From Pseudomonadota bacterium (GTDB lineage: Bacteria > Desulfobacterota > Syntrophia > Syntrophales > UBA5619): a DNA stretch of 12,076 bases. The stretch covers positions 1 to 12,076 of the forward strand of contig JAHJXP010000206.1 in the NCBI GenBank assembly GCA_018827585.1, in the 5' to 3' direction. The stretch's first letter is position 1; the number at the start of each line of letters is the position of its first letter. Both the position numbers and the translations under genes were made by a program. This document shows, in pieces, positions 5,472-12,076 of the stretch. The notes below the pieces were generated by a model. That model was not told the DNA's origin, searched no databases, and saw only the letters and a program-made list of their open reading frames with translations.

Positions 5472-7053
5472 GGCGTTCCGCCGCCCGGATGCCGTCGAGG
5501 GCGGAGCTGATGATCCCCCCGGCGTAGCCGGCCCCCTCCCCGCAGGGAAACAGCCCCTTTGCTGTCACGCTCTGCCCGTCCTCGCCCCGAACGATCCGGA
5601 CCGGCGAAGAGGTCCGTGTCTCCACGCCGATGAGATTCGCCTCCTCAGTGATGAAGCCAGGCATCTTCCGCTCGAATTCCTCAATCCCCCGTTTCAGGGC
5701 GGCGGCGACAAACGGGGGGAGGACCTCCCGCAGGTCCGCCTGACGGATGCCGGGGAGAAAACTGCTTTTCAGGCTGGAAGAACCCGTCTTCCCCGCGAGA
5801 AAATCGGTCATCCTCTGCGCCGGGGCGAAGTAGGCCCCGCCCCCCGCCAGAAAGGCCTTCTCCTCCCATTGCCTGCGGAAAACAAGCCCTGTCAGAGGAT
5901 CTCCGCTCCCCAGGTCTTCGCTCCGGACATTTACAACCAGGGCGCTGTTGGCATAGGGGCTGTCCCTTATAAAACAGCTCATCCCGTTCGTGATCACGCC
6001 GCCCCCCTGTGCAGAGCAGCCGATCACCCGGCCGCCGGGGCACATGCAGAAGGAATAGACGGAGCGGTCCGTCTCGGCAATCTTGGCGGTGAGGAAGTAA
6101 TCCGCCGGGGGCAAATCCGGATGGCCGGACCACCGCCCATACTGGATCCGGTTGATGACCTCCTGGGGGTGTTCGACCCTCAGACCGACGGCAAAGGATT
6201 TCGGCGCGACGGCGACCCCCCTCTCCGCAAGCTTCCTGTACGTATCGTCGGCGGACTGGCCGATCGCCAACAGCAGACGGTCCGTCCGGATCTCTTCCTC
6301 GCCGTTGACGACAAGCCCGCTGAGCCTTCCCCGCCGGATCAGGAAGTCCGTCACCCGCGCCCCGAAGCGGACCTCGCAGCCCATCTCGACGAGTCGGTTG
6401 CGGAGATTTACCACGACCGCCCGCAGGCGGTCCGTCCCGATGTGAGGCCTGGCGTCGACCAGGATTGCGGCGGGCGCCCCCATATCGACAAGGACCCGCT
6501 TGACCCACCCGGTGTATGGATTTTTTACCCGGCTGGTCAGCTTGCCGTCGGAAAAGGTCCCCGCCCCTCCTTCGCCAAAGTGGACATGGCTCTCCGGATT
6601 CAAAACGCCCTTCTCCCAGAAGGCACTGACGTCGGGCAGCCTCTCCGGAACGGCCTTGCCCCGCTCCAGCAGAAGGACGGGCAGTCCTCTTACGGCAAGG
6701 GTCAGGGCCGCAAAAAGCCCGGCCGGCCCGCAGCCCGCCACGACCGGTCTTCGTTCCGCAAAAGGGGCGCGCCCCGCAGGTCCTTGCGGCTCGCCTGGAT
6801 GCTCCGGCCCCTCCGTCACCGTGACGCCCGCTCCTGTCTTTGCCGGGGGCAAGGAAACCCCCTCTTTGAGGCGAACCGTCACCAGATAGACGAAACGGGG
6901 CGGGCGGGCGCGCCGCGCATCGATTGACCGCCGCCGGACCTTGAGGTCCGCGACCATCCCCTCGGGAACGCCGAGGAGGGAAGCGGCCTTCGTCTTCAGA
7001 AACTCCTCCCCCTCGCCGAGAGAAAGGCCCAATCCATTGATATTCAAAACCAA
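5449..7053 (-). CDS. FAD-dependent dehydrogenase, COG2509-like
   Basis: A 534-residue flavoprotein. A small N-terminal domain (1-100, MVLNINGLGLSL...LKVRRRSIDAR) precedes the dinucleotide-binding motif GCGPAG (107-112) with LLLERG (128-132) ending the second strand, where Glu130 would hold the FAD ribose. Further marks are HFGEGGAGTFSDGKL, LLLAIGQSADDTY, YSFCMCPGGRVIGCSAQGGG, and the C-terminal FAD motif GLFPCGEGAGYAGGIISSALDG. This matches the family of uncharacterised FAD-dependent dehydrogenases (COG2509). The Cys-rich FCMCPGG stretch is a family feature of unknown role. The substrate is unknown. The chosen start is TTG at 7053, with GGGGAAG five bases upstream and a family-like N-terminus. 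It converges on ribD (23-bp overlap of the 3' ends) and diverges from the NusG-like gene. Confidence 0.88.
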   Translation of the reverse strand: MVLNINGLGLSLGEGEEFLKTKAASLLGVPEGMVADLKVRRRSIDARRARPPRFVYLVTVRLKEGVSLPPAKTGAGVTVTEGPEHPGEPQGPAGRAPFAERRPVVAGCGPAGLFAALTLAVRGLPVLLLERGKAVPERLPDVSAFWEKGVLNPESHVHFGEGGAGTFSDGKLTSRVKNPYTGWVKRVLVDMGAPAAILVDARPHIGTDRLRAVVVNLRNRLVEMGCEVRFGARVTDFLIRRGRLSGLVVNGEEEIRTDRLLLAIGQSADDTYRKLAERGVAVAPKSFAVGLRVEHPQEVINRIQYGRWSGHPDLPPADYFLTAKIAETDRSVYSFCMCPGGRVIGCSAQGGGVITNGMSCFIRDSPYANSALVVNVRSEDLGSGDPLTGLVFRRQWEEKAFLAGGGAYFAPAQRMTDFLAGKTGSSSLKSSFLPGIRQADLREVLPPFVAAALKRGIEEFERKMPGFITEEANLIGVETRTSSPVRIVRGEDGQSVTAKGLFPCGEGAGYAGGIISSALDGIRAAERLIGSLGD

Positions 7054-7066
7054 TATAACTTCCCCA

Positions 7067-7093
7067 TTGAAATTAACAGGTGGTTGTTATAGC
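7067..7093 (+). promoter_or_regulatory. Weak candidate promoter of the NusG-like gene
   Basis: TTGAAA (7067-7072) and TATAGC (7088-7093) lie 15 bp apart in the divergent 101-bp gap. The spacing is short for sigma70, so this is only the best candidate seen. Confidence 0.25.
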
Positions 7094-7154
7094 CTTCTCG
7101 CGAGTGCGGGAAGAGCCGACAGAGAGCCCTGCGTCTCGCCCCGAAAGGAAAGCC

Positions 7155-7658
7155 ATGCCCTGGTACGCAGTCTATACAAAAAGCCGTCACGAAGATATGG
7201 CCCATCTCGGTCTCACGCAGAAGGCCTTTAATGCCTTTCTACCCAAGATGGAGGTCTGGAGCAAGCGGAAAGACCGGCGGAAGCGGATCACGATCCCCAT
7301 GTTTCCCGGTTATCTCTTCGTCGAGCTCCATTCCGTGGACAATCAGACCAAGGTGGACGTCCTCAAGACCTTCGGCGTCGTCCGCATCCTGGGGAAACCC
7401 CGGTCCGCAGACCCCATCCCCGTCCCCGACGACAAGATCGACGCCATCCAGAGGATCATCCGGTCCAAAGTGGAGGTGCAGCAGTTCCAGTACCCGAAGG
7501 TCGGGGAACCGGCCCGGATCATCGACGGCCCCTTCAAAGGGATTGAAGGCCTGGTCCTCAGGACGGACTACGAAAAGGAACTCTTCGTGATCGCAATCGA
7601 GCTCCTCCAGCGCTCCGTGGCCATAAAATTAGAGGGGTTTCAGATCGCCAGACTCTGA
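7155..7658 (+). CDS. NusG paralogue, UpxY/RfaH-type transcription antiterminator
   Basis: A 167-residue specialised NusG-family elongation factor. The NGN domain (about 1-105) opens with MPWYAVYTKSRHE and contains the polymerase-binding signature IPMFPGYLFVEL, then FGVVRILGKP. The C-terminal KOW domain (about 116-167) reads VGEPARIIDGPFKGIEG. The long lysine/arginine-rich loop (WSKRKDRRKRIT) is typical of UpxY/LoaP/RfaH-type paralogues, which load onto polymerase at specific operons, commonly surface polysaccharide clusters. ATG 7155 follows AAAGGAA; an ATG-less extension to 7080 is less likely. Here no long polysaccharide cluster follows: the next genes encode a 2-oxoacid oxidoreductase after a 253-bp leader, so its target may be that operon or lie elsewhere. 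I saw no ops-like GGCGGTAG element. Confidence 0.88.
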   Translation: MPWYAVYTKSRHEDMAHLGLTQKAFNAFLPKMEVWSKRKDRRKRITIPMFPGYLFVELHSVDNQTKVDVLKTFGVVRILGKPRSADPIPVPDDKIDAIQRIIRSKVEVQQFQYPKVGEPARIIDGPFKGIEGLVLRTDYEKELFVIAIELLQRSVAIKLEGFQIARL

Positions 7659-7911
7659 TCCCCGGCGCCATCCGCACCCCGTACCGGGAAAGCGATCGCG
7701 GACAGAAACCGCGCCCCTATCCTGCCCGAGCGGAAGAAAATTTTCACGCATTTTTAGTTTCATCTTGACTTTCTTTGCGATATGCGCCAGAGAATTTTTT
7801 TGACTCGGAAGGCGCAGCCAATTTTTCAATCCGTGCTGGAAGGCGCGGGATTGCGGGAACAACGGGAGATCCCCGGCTGGCTCGGCCGCCAACTTGGAGG
7901 AGAAAGCCAAC
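7659..7911 (+). other. 253-bp intergenic leader before the 2-oxoacid oxidoreductase operon
   Basis: No convincing gene. Seen here: a small hairpin CGCGG/CCGCG near 7698-7714, a 10-bp AT palindrome GAAAATTTTC (7736-7745), two TTGACT sequences usable as -35 elements (7765-7770 and 7799-7804) without clear -10 partners, and a direct repeat GGAAGGCGC at 7807-7815 and 7838-7846. The operon's promoter should lie here. The length allows a structured 5' leader, but I recognise no known riboswitch. Confidence 0.45.
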
Positions 7912-8124
7912 TTGAAAGGACATATCATCATCGACAGCGGGCTCTGCAAGGAATGCCATCTTTGCATTGAGGCCTGCAAGAAAGGGCTGATCACCCCCTC
8001 CCATGAATTCAACTCCCGGGGATACCGGCCGGTATGCTTTAATCAAGAGAGGGGAGAATGCACCGGGTGCGCCCTTTGCGCAATCGTCTGTCCGGATATC
8101 GCGATTGAGGTTTACCGTGAATAA
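7912..8124 (+). CDS. 2-oxoacid:ferredoxin oxidoreductase delta subunit (2[4Fe-4S] ferredoxin)
   Basis: A 70-residue ferredoxin-like subunit with two complete cluster motifs: Cys12, 15, 18, 22 (CKECHLCIEAC) and Cys50, 53, 56, 60 (CTGCALCAIVC followed by Pro). It would carry electrons from the enzyme's catalytic core to soluble ferredoxin. The spacer between motifs (EFNSRGYRPVCF) is typical of KorD/VorD subunits. The start is taken as TTG 7912 because GGAGGAG lies nine bases upstream. A TTG at 7894 would add six residues but would overlap that ribosome binding site. The gene leads the operon and overlaps the alpha-subunit start by 8 bp, so translation is likely coupled. Confidence 0.9.
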   Translation: MKGHIIIDSGLCKECHLCIEACKKGLITPSHEFNSRGYRPVCFNQERGECTGCALCAIVCPDIAIEVYRE

Positions 8125-9196
8125 AGTGCTGATGCAGGGGAACAGGATCATCGGGGAAGCGGCAATTCGTGCCGGATGTCGCTTTTATGCAGGCTATCCC
8201 ATCACCCCGCAGAACGAAATCCCGGAGTATATGGCTGAACGTCTGCCCGAGGTGGAAGGCGGGGTTTTCATCCAATCGGAAAGCGAGATCGCGGCCATCC
8301 ACATGGTGATCGGCGCCAGCGCCGCAGGCGTCCGGGCGATGACCTCGTCGTCCAGCCCGGGGATTTCGCTCAAGCAGGAGGGGATTTCCTCGCTGGCGGC
8401 CTGCGAACTTCCCGCCGTCATCATCAACATGATGCGGGGGGGACCGGGTTTGGGAAACATCTCCCCGTCCCAGGGGGACTACTTCCAGGCCACCAGAGGC
8501 GGCGGCCACGGGGGCTACCGGACCATCGTCCTGGGTCCGGCGACCGTACAGGAGATGGCCGACCTGACGATGGACGCCTTCGATCTCGCGGACCAGTACA
8601 GGATTCCGGCCATGATCCTGGCCGACGGCATGATGGGCCAGATGATGGAGCCGGTGGTCTTCAAGGAGCCGAAACCGAGGGTCTATCCGGAAAGCTTGAT
8701 GATGAGGGGCGCGGGAGAGGGCAAGAGCAAGATCATCCGGGGGCTGATCCTCGATCCCCTGGAAATGGAGGAGCACAACTGGACGCTGGACCGGAAGTAC
8801 CGGGTGATCGCCCAGAGCGAAACACGTCATGAGCACTACAAAACCGAGGACGCGGAACTGATTTTGGTCGCCTATGGGACGGCCGCCAGGATCGCCAAAG
8901 GCGCCATCAAGCGTCTGCGCGAGGCCGGCCTCAGGGTGGGTCTTTTTCGCCCCATCACTCTCTGGCCTTTTCCGACGAACGAGCTGCGCGAGTTCGCGAA
9001 GAAGAGCGAAAATTTCCTCGTCTTTGAGATGAGCACCGGCCAGATGCTCGAAGATGTGAGGCTGGCCCTCCAGGGTTATGCCCGGATCGGCTTCCATGGC
9101 CGTCCCGGCGGGGTGGTGCCGACGCCCATAGAGCTGACCAATGTAGTCATGCACCAGTATGACCGCAAAGGGGGAGTTATCGAACAATACCAGTGA
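8117..9196 (+). CDS. vorB: 2-oxoacid:ferredoxin oxidoreductase alpha subunit (VorB/KorA type)
   Basis: A 359-residue alpha subunit of the CoA-dependent 2-oxoacid:ferredoxin oxidoreductase family. Marks in order: NRIIGEAAIRAGC (9-21), the substrate/CoA-proximal YPITPQNEIPEY (27-38), ESEIAAIHMVIGA, the loop TSSSSPGISLKQEGIS, MRGGPGLGNISPSQGDYFQAT, GGGHGGYR, and a C-terminal transketolase-type domain (ELILVAYGTAARIAK, LFRPITLWPFP). The overall sequence resembles the VorB-type alpha subunits assigned to 3-methyl-2-oxobutanoate oxidation, but 2-oxoglutarate (KorA) or another branched-chain 2-oxoacid cannot be excluded by eye. The GTG start at 8117 has GAGG upstream and overlaps the delta stop by 8 bp; the longer frame from 8003 covers delta coding sequence and is rejected. 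Confidence 0.9.
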   Translation: MNKVLMQGNRIIGEAAIRAGCRFYAGYPITPQNEIPEYMAERLPEVEGGVFIQSESEIAAIHMVIGASAAGVRAMTSSSSPGISLKQEGISSLAACELPAVIINMMRGGPGLGNISPSQGDYFQATRGGGHGGYRTIVLGPATVQEMADLTMDAFDLADQYRIPAMILADGMMGQMMEPVVFKEPKPRVYPESLMMRGAGEGKSKIIRGLILDPLEMEEHNWTLDRKYRVIAQSETRHEHYKTEDAELILVAYGTAARIAKGAIKRLREAGLRVGLFRPITLWPFPTNELREFAKKSENFLVFEMSTGQMLEDVRLALQGYARIGFHGRPGGVVPTPIELTNVVMHQYDRKGGVIEQYQ

Positions 9197-9285
9197 AGAG
9201 ACTCTCGTCAGTGACAGGCATTCGAAAAAAGCGCTGAAGGCGCCGTTTATGGGCCGGGGGCGGCGGGGAAAAACAGGGGATGCGG

Positions 9286-10062
9286 ATGATGAAAAAGGTT
9301 TTTGAAAGACCCAAAAGCATGAAGAAAAACATCTTTCACTACTGTGCGGGATGCGGTCACAGCATCGCCCACCGGCTGATCGCCGAGGTGATCGATGAAC
9401 TGGGGATCCGGGGCGTCCTGATCGGCGTCCTGCCGGCGGGATGCGCCGTTCTGGCCTATAACTATTTTGATGTCGATATGATCGAAGCGCAGCACGGCCG
9501 GGGACCGGCCACGGCGACCGGGATCAAGCGGGCCCTGCCGGACCGCGTCGTCTTTTGCTACCAGGGGGACGGCGATCTGGCCGCGATCGGCATCGCGGAG
9601 AGTTTCCATGCCGCCAACCGGGGGGAAAACATCACCGTCGTTTTCATCAATAACGCCGTCTACGGCATGACCGGCGGACAGATGGCCCCGACCTCGATGC
9701 TGGGGCAGAGGACAACGACCTCGCCGGGGGGGAGGAAAAGCCTCCTGGACGGTTATCCCATCCAGGTCTCCGAGGTCTTCTCTCTGCTCCCGGGAACGTC
9801 ATACATCGAACGGTGCACGGTCAACTCCCCAGCCAGCATCCTCAAGGCCAAGAAGGCGATCCGCAAGGCCTTCCAGTGCCAGATCGACGGTCGCGGCTTC
9901 TCCCTCGTCGAGATCCTCTCCCCCTGTCCGACGAACTGGAAGATGACGCCGATCGAGTCCTGCCGGTGGATCGACGAGGTGATGAGCAAGACCTTTCCCC
10001 TTGGCGTCATTAAGGACCTCCCGGAGATAAAGAAAAAGGGGGACAAGCGCCATGATGGTTAA
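9286..10062 (+). CDS. 2-oxoacid:ferredoxin oxidoreductase beta subunit (TPP-binding)
   Basis: A 258-residue catalytic beta subunit that binds thiamine diphosphate and one [4Fe-4S] cluster. It shows YCAGCGH (Cys20, Cys23), PAGC (Cys53) and ERC (Cys177), four cysteines placed as in KorB/VorA cluster ligands. HGRG at 70-73 and the TPP/Mg motif GDGD (94-97) followed by NNAVYGMTGGQ (122-132) complete the active site. C-terminal residues (SPCPTNWKM) are also family-typical. ATG 9286 is preferred: AGGGG lies six bases upstream, whereas the ATG at 9280 abuts that sequence. The 89-bp gap from the alpha gene is unusual for this otherwise tightly packed operon. It overlaps the gamma start by 11 bp. Confidence 0.93.
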   Translation: MMKKVFERPKSMKKNIFHYCAGCGHSIAHRLIAEVIDELGIRGVLIGVLPAGCAVLAYNYFDVDMIEAQHGRGPATATGIKRALPDRVVFCYQGDGDLAAIGIAESFHAANRGENITVVFINNAVYGMTGGQMAPTSMLGQRTTTSPGGRKSLLDGYPIQVSEVFSLLPGTSYIERCTVNSPASILKAKKAIRKAFQCQIDGRGFSLVEILSPCPTNWKMTPIESCRWIDEVMSKTFPLGVIKDLPEIKKKGDKRHDG

Positions 10063-10597
10063 AACACTGTTGTCAGGCTTCGGCGGACAGGGGGTGCTGA
10101 TGATGGGCCATGCCCTGGCACACGGCGCGATGAGCGCCGGCTATCACGTGACCTATCTGCCGTCTTACGGCGCGGAAGTCCGGGGGGGAACGGCCAATTG
10201 CACCATAGCGGTGTCCAACGATGAGATTGCCTCACCCATCGCCTCGGAGCCGGATCACCTCGTCGTTCTTAACACCCCTTCCCTATACACGTTTCAGAAC
10301 CGCGTTGCCCGCGGCGGCTCTCTGTTTCTGAATTCCTCCATCGTCTCGGTGGAATCGTCGCGCCACGACTGCCGGATCTACAAGATCCCCGCCTCAGAGA
10401 TAGCCGAAAAGATAGGCAACCCGAGAACGGCCAATACGATCATGATGGGGGCTTTCCTGAAGGTGACCGGTCTGGTGCCGTCGGACATCTATCTCCACAG
10501 CATGGAAGAGGTCATGGGGAGCAAGAAAAAAACGATCGTCGAGATCAACCGCCGGGCATTTGCGGCCGGTTATGATTATCTGAAGGAGTCGCTATAA
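10052..10597 (+). CDS. 2-oxoacid:ferredoxin oxidoreductase gamma subunit
   Basis: A 181-residue gamma subunit of the pyruvate/ketoisovalerate oxidoreductase type, which helps bind coenzyme A and completes the complex. It has the glycine-rich GFGGQGVLMMG (9-19), YLPSYGAEVRGGTANC (35-50), a strand pair around DHLVVLN, and RTANTIMMGAF near 129-139, where the family has a conserved N-[TM]-x-x-[LM]G stretch. The start overlaps the beta stop by 11 bp, with GGGGGA upstream, showing translational coupling. Together with delta, alpha and beta it forms a complete four-subunit enzyme in order D-A-B-C. Confidence 0.92.
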   Translation: MMVKTLLSGFGGQGVLMMGHALAHGAMSAGYHVTYLPSYGAEVRGGTANCTIAVSNDEIASPIASEPDHLVVLNTPSLYTFQNRVARGGSLFLNSSIVSVESSRHDCRIYKIPASEIAEKIGNPRTANTIMMGAFLKVTGLVPSDIYLHSMEEVMGSKKKTIVEINRRAFAAGYDYLKESL

Positions 10598-10598
10598 C

Positions 10599-11027
10599 AT
10601 GCCAGTCAAGCAAATCTCCGTCCTGTTGGACAATGTTCCGGGGAACCTCTCCCGGCTGACGAACATCCTCGATAAGGAAGACATCACGGCGAAGGCCCTC
10701 CTGGCGGCCAGCGCCGCGGAACTCAGCACCGTCCGGATGGTCGTCAATGACCCGGAGAGGGCGGCCGCCGTTCTGGAGAGCTTCGGCTTCAATTACGAGA
10801 TCACCCCGGTCCTGGCGGCCGAGGTGCCGCTTCATCCCGGCGGGATGAACGCCATCCTGAAACCCATCTCCAACGCGGATATCAACATCCACTACCTCTA
10901 TACGACGATCAACCGGATAGGCAGGGAAACGATCGTCATCCTCGGGGTGGACAAGCTCGACGAAGCCCGGGAGGTCCTCCTGCGCAACTGGATCCACCTG
11001 ATCGAAGAGGAGATCTACTCCTTGTGA
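10599..11027 (+). CDS. Tandem ACT-domain protein, probable amino-acid sensor
   Basis: A 142-residue protein of two ACT domains and nothing else. The first (about 3-66) begins KQISVLLDNVPGNLSRLTNI, the classic ACT strand-loop-helix where the conserved Gly-Asn-Leu binds effector; the second (about 70-138) includes HPGGMNAILKPISNADINIHYLYTT. ACT pairs bind small ligands, usually amino acids, at their interface. It starts one base after the gamma stop, with AAGGAG ten bases upstream, so it belongs to the operon. This suggests that it senses the amino acid whose 2-oxoacid the enzyme uses, either by binding the complex or in regulation; that role is inference. Similar ACT proteins occur beside indolepyruvate oxidoreductase and phenylacetate-CoA ligase genes. 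Confidence 0.85.
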   Translation: MPVKQISVLLDNVPGNLSRLTNILDKEDITAKALLAASAAELSTVRMVVNDPERAAAVLESFGFNYEITPVLAAEVPLHPGGMNAILKPISNADINIHYLYTTINRIGRETIVILGVDKLDEAREVLLRNWIHLIEEEIYSL

Positions 11028-11067
11028 GGAAGGGCCGTCCCGTCCGCCCCCTGCGGCATCGAAACCA

Positions 11068-11478
11068 ATGAGCATTTCCCTGGAGAAAGAAACCGCCCTG
11101 AGGGAAAGGATGACCCGTCTTGGCGTCCGGGAGGAGGACCTCCGCGAAACCTTCATCCGGTCCTCCGGGCCGGGAGGCCAGAAGGTCAACAAAACCGCCA
11201 CCTGCGTCTTTCTCGTCCATCTGCCGACGGGTCTCTCTGTGAAATGCCAGCAGGAGAGATCCCAGGCGCTCAACAGATTCCTCGCCCGCCGTCTTCTCCT
11301 CGACCGGATCGAGAGACTCCGGACGGGTCTCGTCAGTGCGGAGAAGATGAGGATCGAAAAGATCCGGCGGCAGAAACGCCGGCGTTCCCGGCGGGCGCAG
11401 GAGAAGACACTGGCGGGGAAGCGTCTCCAATCGGAAAAGAAGGCCCTCCGCGCGCGGGTCGGTGAGGACGAGTCGTAA
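11068..11478 (+). CDS. Small GGQ-domain release-factor-like protein (peptidyl-tRNA hydrolase)
   Basis: A 136-residue class-I release-factor catalytic domain without codon-recognition domains. The ester-hydrolysis motif GGQ is at 36-38, in FIRSSGPGGQKVNKTATCV, and a strongly basic tail (IRRQKRRRSRRAQEK, about 95-110) could enter the ribosome. Proteins of this build free stalled ribosomes by hydrolysing peptidyl-tRNA (compare ArfB/YaeJ and mitochondrial MTRFR/C12orf65). The build here, a short N-terminal segment before GGQ followed by a basic helix, fits the MTRFR-like bacterial group better than ArfB, though this is by eye. It lies 40 bp after the ACT gene on the same strand. No clear ribosome binding site precedes the ATG, so expression may rely on readthrough from upstream. 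Confidence 0.85.
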   Translation: MSISLEKETALRERMTRLGVREEDLRETFIRSSGPGGQKVNKTATCVFLVHLPTGLSVKCQQERSQALNRFLARRLLLDRIERLRTGLVSAEKMRIEKIRRQKRRRSRRAQEKTLAGKRLQSEKKALRARVGEDES

Positions 11479-11645
11479 AAAAGGTTCATCTGGTTCTTGC
11501 GTACTTTATGATTTACGAAGGTATTATATGCCCACAGGATGGCCCTCTTCTTTCACTTATCAATACCCCTGATTCTACCGAGAGGACATCAATATTGTTG
11601 AAATCCTTTTACCCATAATGGGCAATCTCCAATGCCTATTGTCAA
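11479..11645. other. Intergenic region with small palindrome
   Basis: AT-rich DNA between convergent genes. It contains the palindrome CCCAT-A-ATGGG (11612-11622) inside a T-rich context, which could help end transcription of the minus-strand gene or of the operon. I see no gene here. The drop in G+C starts right after the release-factor-like gene. Confidence 0.4.
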
Positions 11646-12076
11646 TCACGGTACATGTTCTCTGATAAAATTCAAATAGCCTCTGGTTCCATCTATCTTG
11701 TTATGTCTTCTTGCTGATCTGAGGACGCGATTAATACCCTGTCTCAACTCACTTCTGGAAAAATTGCGTGTACTCATAAACATGCGCAGATTGTCCGTTA
11801 TATTCCGTAGGAAGTCACTCTGAGCAGGCGCTTCAGGTTTCATTGATAGTCTCTCAAGGGCCATGATTACAGATGAATCAGTGAGACCATGATTCTCTAT
11901 ATCATATACTTTAATAGTCCCTTCGATCTGATATAGAAGAGACATCATTTCTTCTTCGGTACTCTTTTTTGATTCCTGTTCAACATATAATTCCTTGAGA
12001 GGTTTTAGTTGATAAATGAATTCACCGTTATCGGCAGTGATCTTTATCAGGCCATCTTTTTCTTTATCGAAGGTGG
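11646..12076 (-). CDS. Hypothetical protein, C-terminal part (5' end outside window)
   Basis: On the minus strand the frame is open from the window edge (reading TFDKEKDGLIKITADNGEFI) to a TGA at 11648-11646, giving at least 143 residues. The ATG pair at 11948-11943 is internal and not a likely start, since the upstream sequence remains open and protein-like. The visible part is mainly helical and charged: LKELYVEQESKKSTEEEMMS, a middle segment VIMALERLSMKPEAPAQSDF, and a basic C-terminus with SRSELRQGINRVLRSARRHNK. No membrane segment, signal peptide or known motif is visible. Base composition is clearly lower in G+C than the operon to its left, hinting at a different origin. I do not recognise the family. 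Confidence 0.7.
   Translation of the reverse strand, partial: TFDKEKDGLIKITADNGEFIYQLKPLKELYVEQESKKSTEEEMMSLLYQIEGTIKVYDIENHGLTDSSVIMALERLSMKPEAPAQSDFLRNITDNLRMFMSTRNFSRSELRQGINRVLRSARRHNKIDGTRGYLNFIREHVP

Noticed and set aside
5389..6927. 512-residue plus-strand reading frame
   Set aside because: It is the shadow of the FAD dehydrogenase gene; high G+C keeps the opposite frame open, and the sequence is Pro/Arg-rich with no domain.
7659..7911. ops-like recruitment element for the NusG paralogue
   Set aside because: No GGCGGTAG-type sequence was found in the leader; only generic small hairpins and short repeats.
8039..9187. 382-residue minus-strand reading frame
   Set aside because: It is the shadow of the alpha-subunit gene, rich in His, Asp and Arg, with no family features.

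Overview
The window looks like chromosomal DNA of an anaerobic, GC-rich Gram-negative bacterium, most likely a deltaproteobacterium in the broad sense (Desulfobacterota, perhaps of the syntrophic type). This placement is inference. It rests on a four-subunit 2-oxoacid:ferredoxin oxidoreductase operon followed by an ACT protein, type IV pilus or type II secretion parts, a lone ribD, and long dispersed-type palindromic repeats between genes. Both ends of the window are clearly richer in A+T than the middle and look like accessory DNA.

Left edge (1-531): no conventional gene. The minus strand carries two tiny membrane-protein reading frames in tandem. The second is intact with a strong ribosome binding site; the first is interrupted by a stop and a frame change. 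They are followed at once by a hairpin with integron attC features. The simplest reading is a small-membrane-protein gene cassette. The AT-rich DNA begins exactly at the stop codon of the neighbouring pilin gene.

Left-centre (532-3967): a GspH/FimT-type pseudopilin gene (minus), a divergent Crp/Fnr-family regulator gene (plus) broken by a one-base frameshift, and a prepilin peptidase (minus). A perfect TGTGA-N6-TCACA operator lies between pilin and regulator. Upstream of the peptidase are an RmlC-like sugar epimerase and an RmlA-like sugar-nucleotide transferase (both minus). A mirrored array of a 7-bp repeat forms a hairpin between the epimerase and the peptidase.

Centre (3968-7658): a 400-bp gap holding a 109-bp imperfect palindrome flanked by 21-bp direct repeats, then ribD (plus, with a recognisable promoter). 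A large FAD-dependent dehydrogenase (minus) overlaps ribD tail to tail. A NusG paralogue of the UpxY/RfaH type (plus) diverges from it.

Right-centre (7912-11478, all plus): delta ferredoxin, alpha (VorB/KorA-like), beta (TPP-binding) and gamma subunits of a 2-oxoacid:ferredoxin oxidoreductase, a tandem-ACT-domain protein, and a small GGQ release-factor-like protein. The enzyme oxidises a 2-oxoacid, probably one derived from a branched-chain amino acid, to its acyl-CoA and passes electrons to ferredoxin. The ACT protein starts one base after the gamma stop and may sense the amino acid. Right edge (11646-12076, minus): an unrecognised protein truncated by the window.

No tRNA, rRNA, CRISPR array or transposase was seen. 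The best candidates for something new are the left-edge cassette, the structured repeats (one bearing on the RmlA-like start codon), and the pairing of an orphan antiterminator with a 2-oxoacid oxidoreductase operon.
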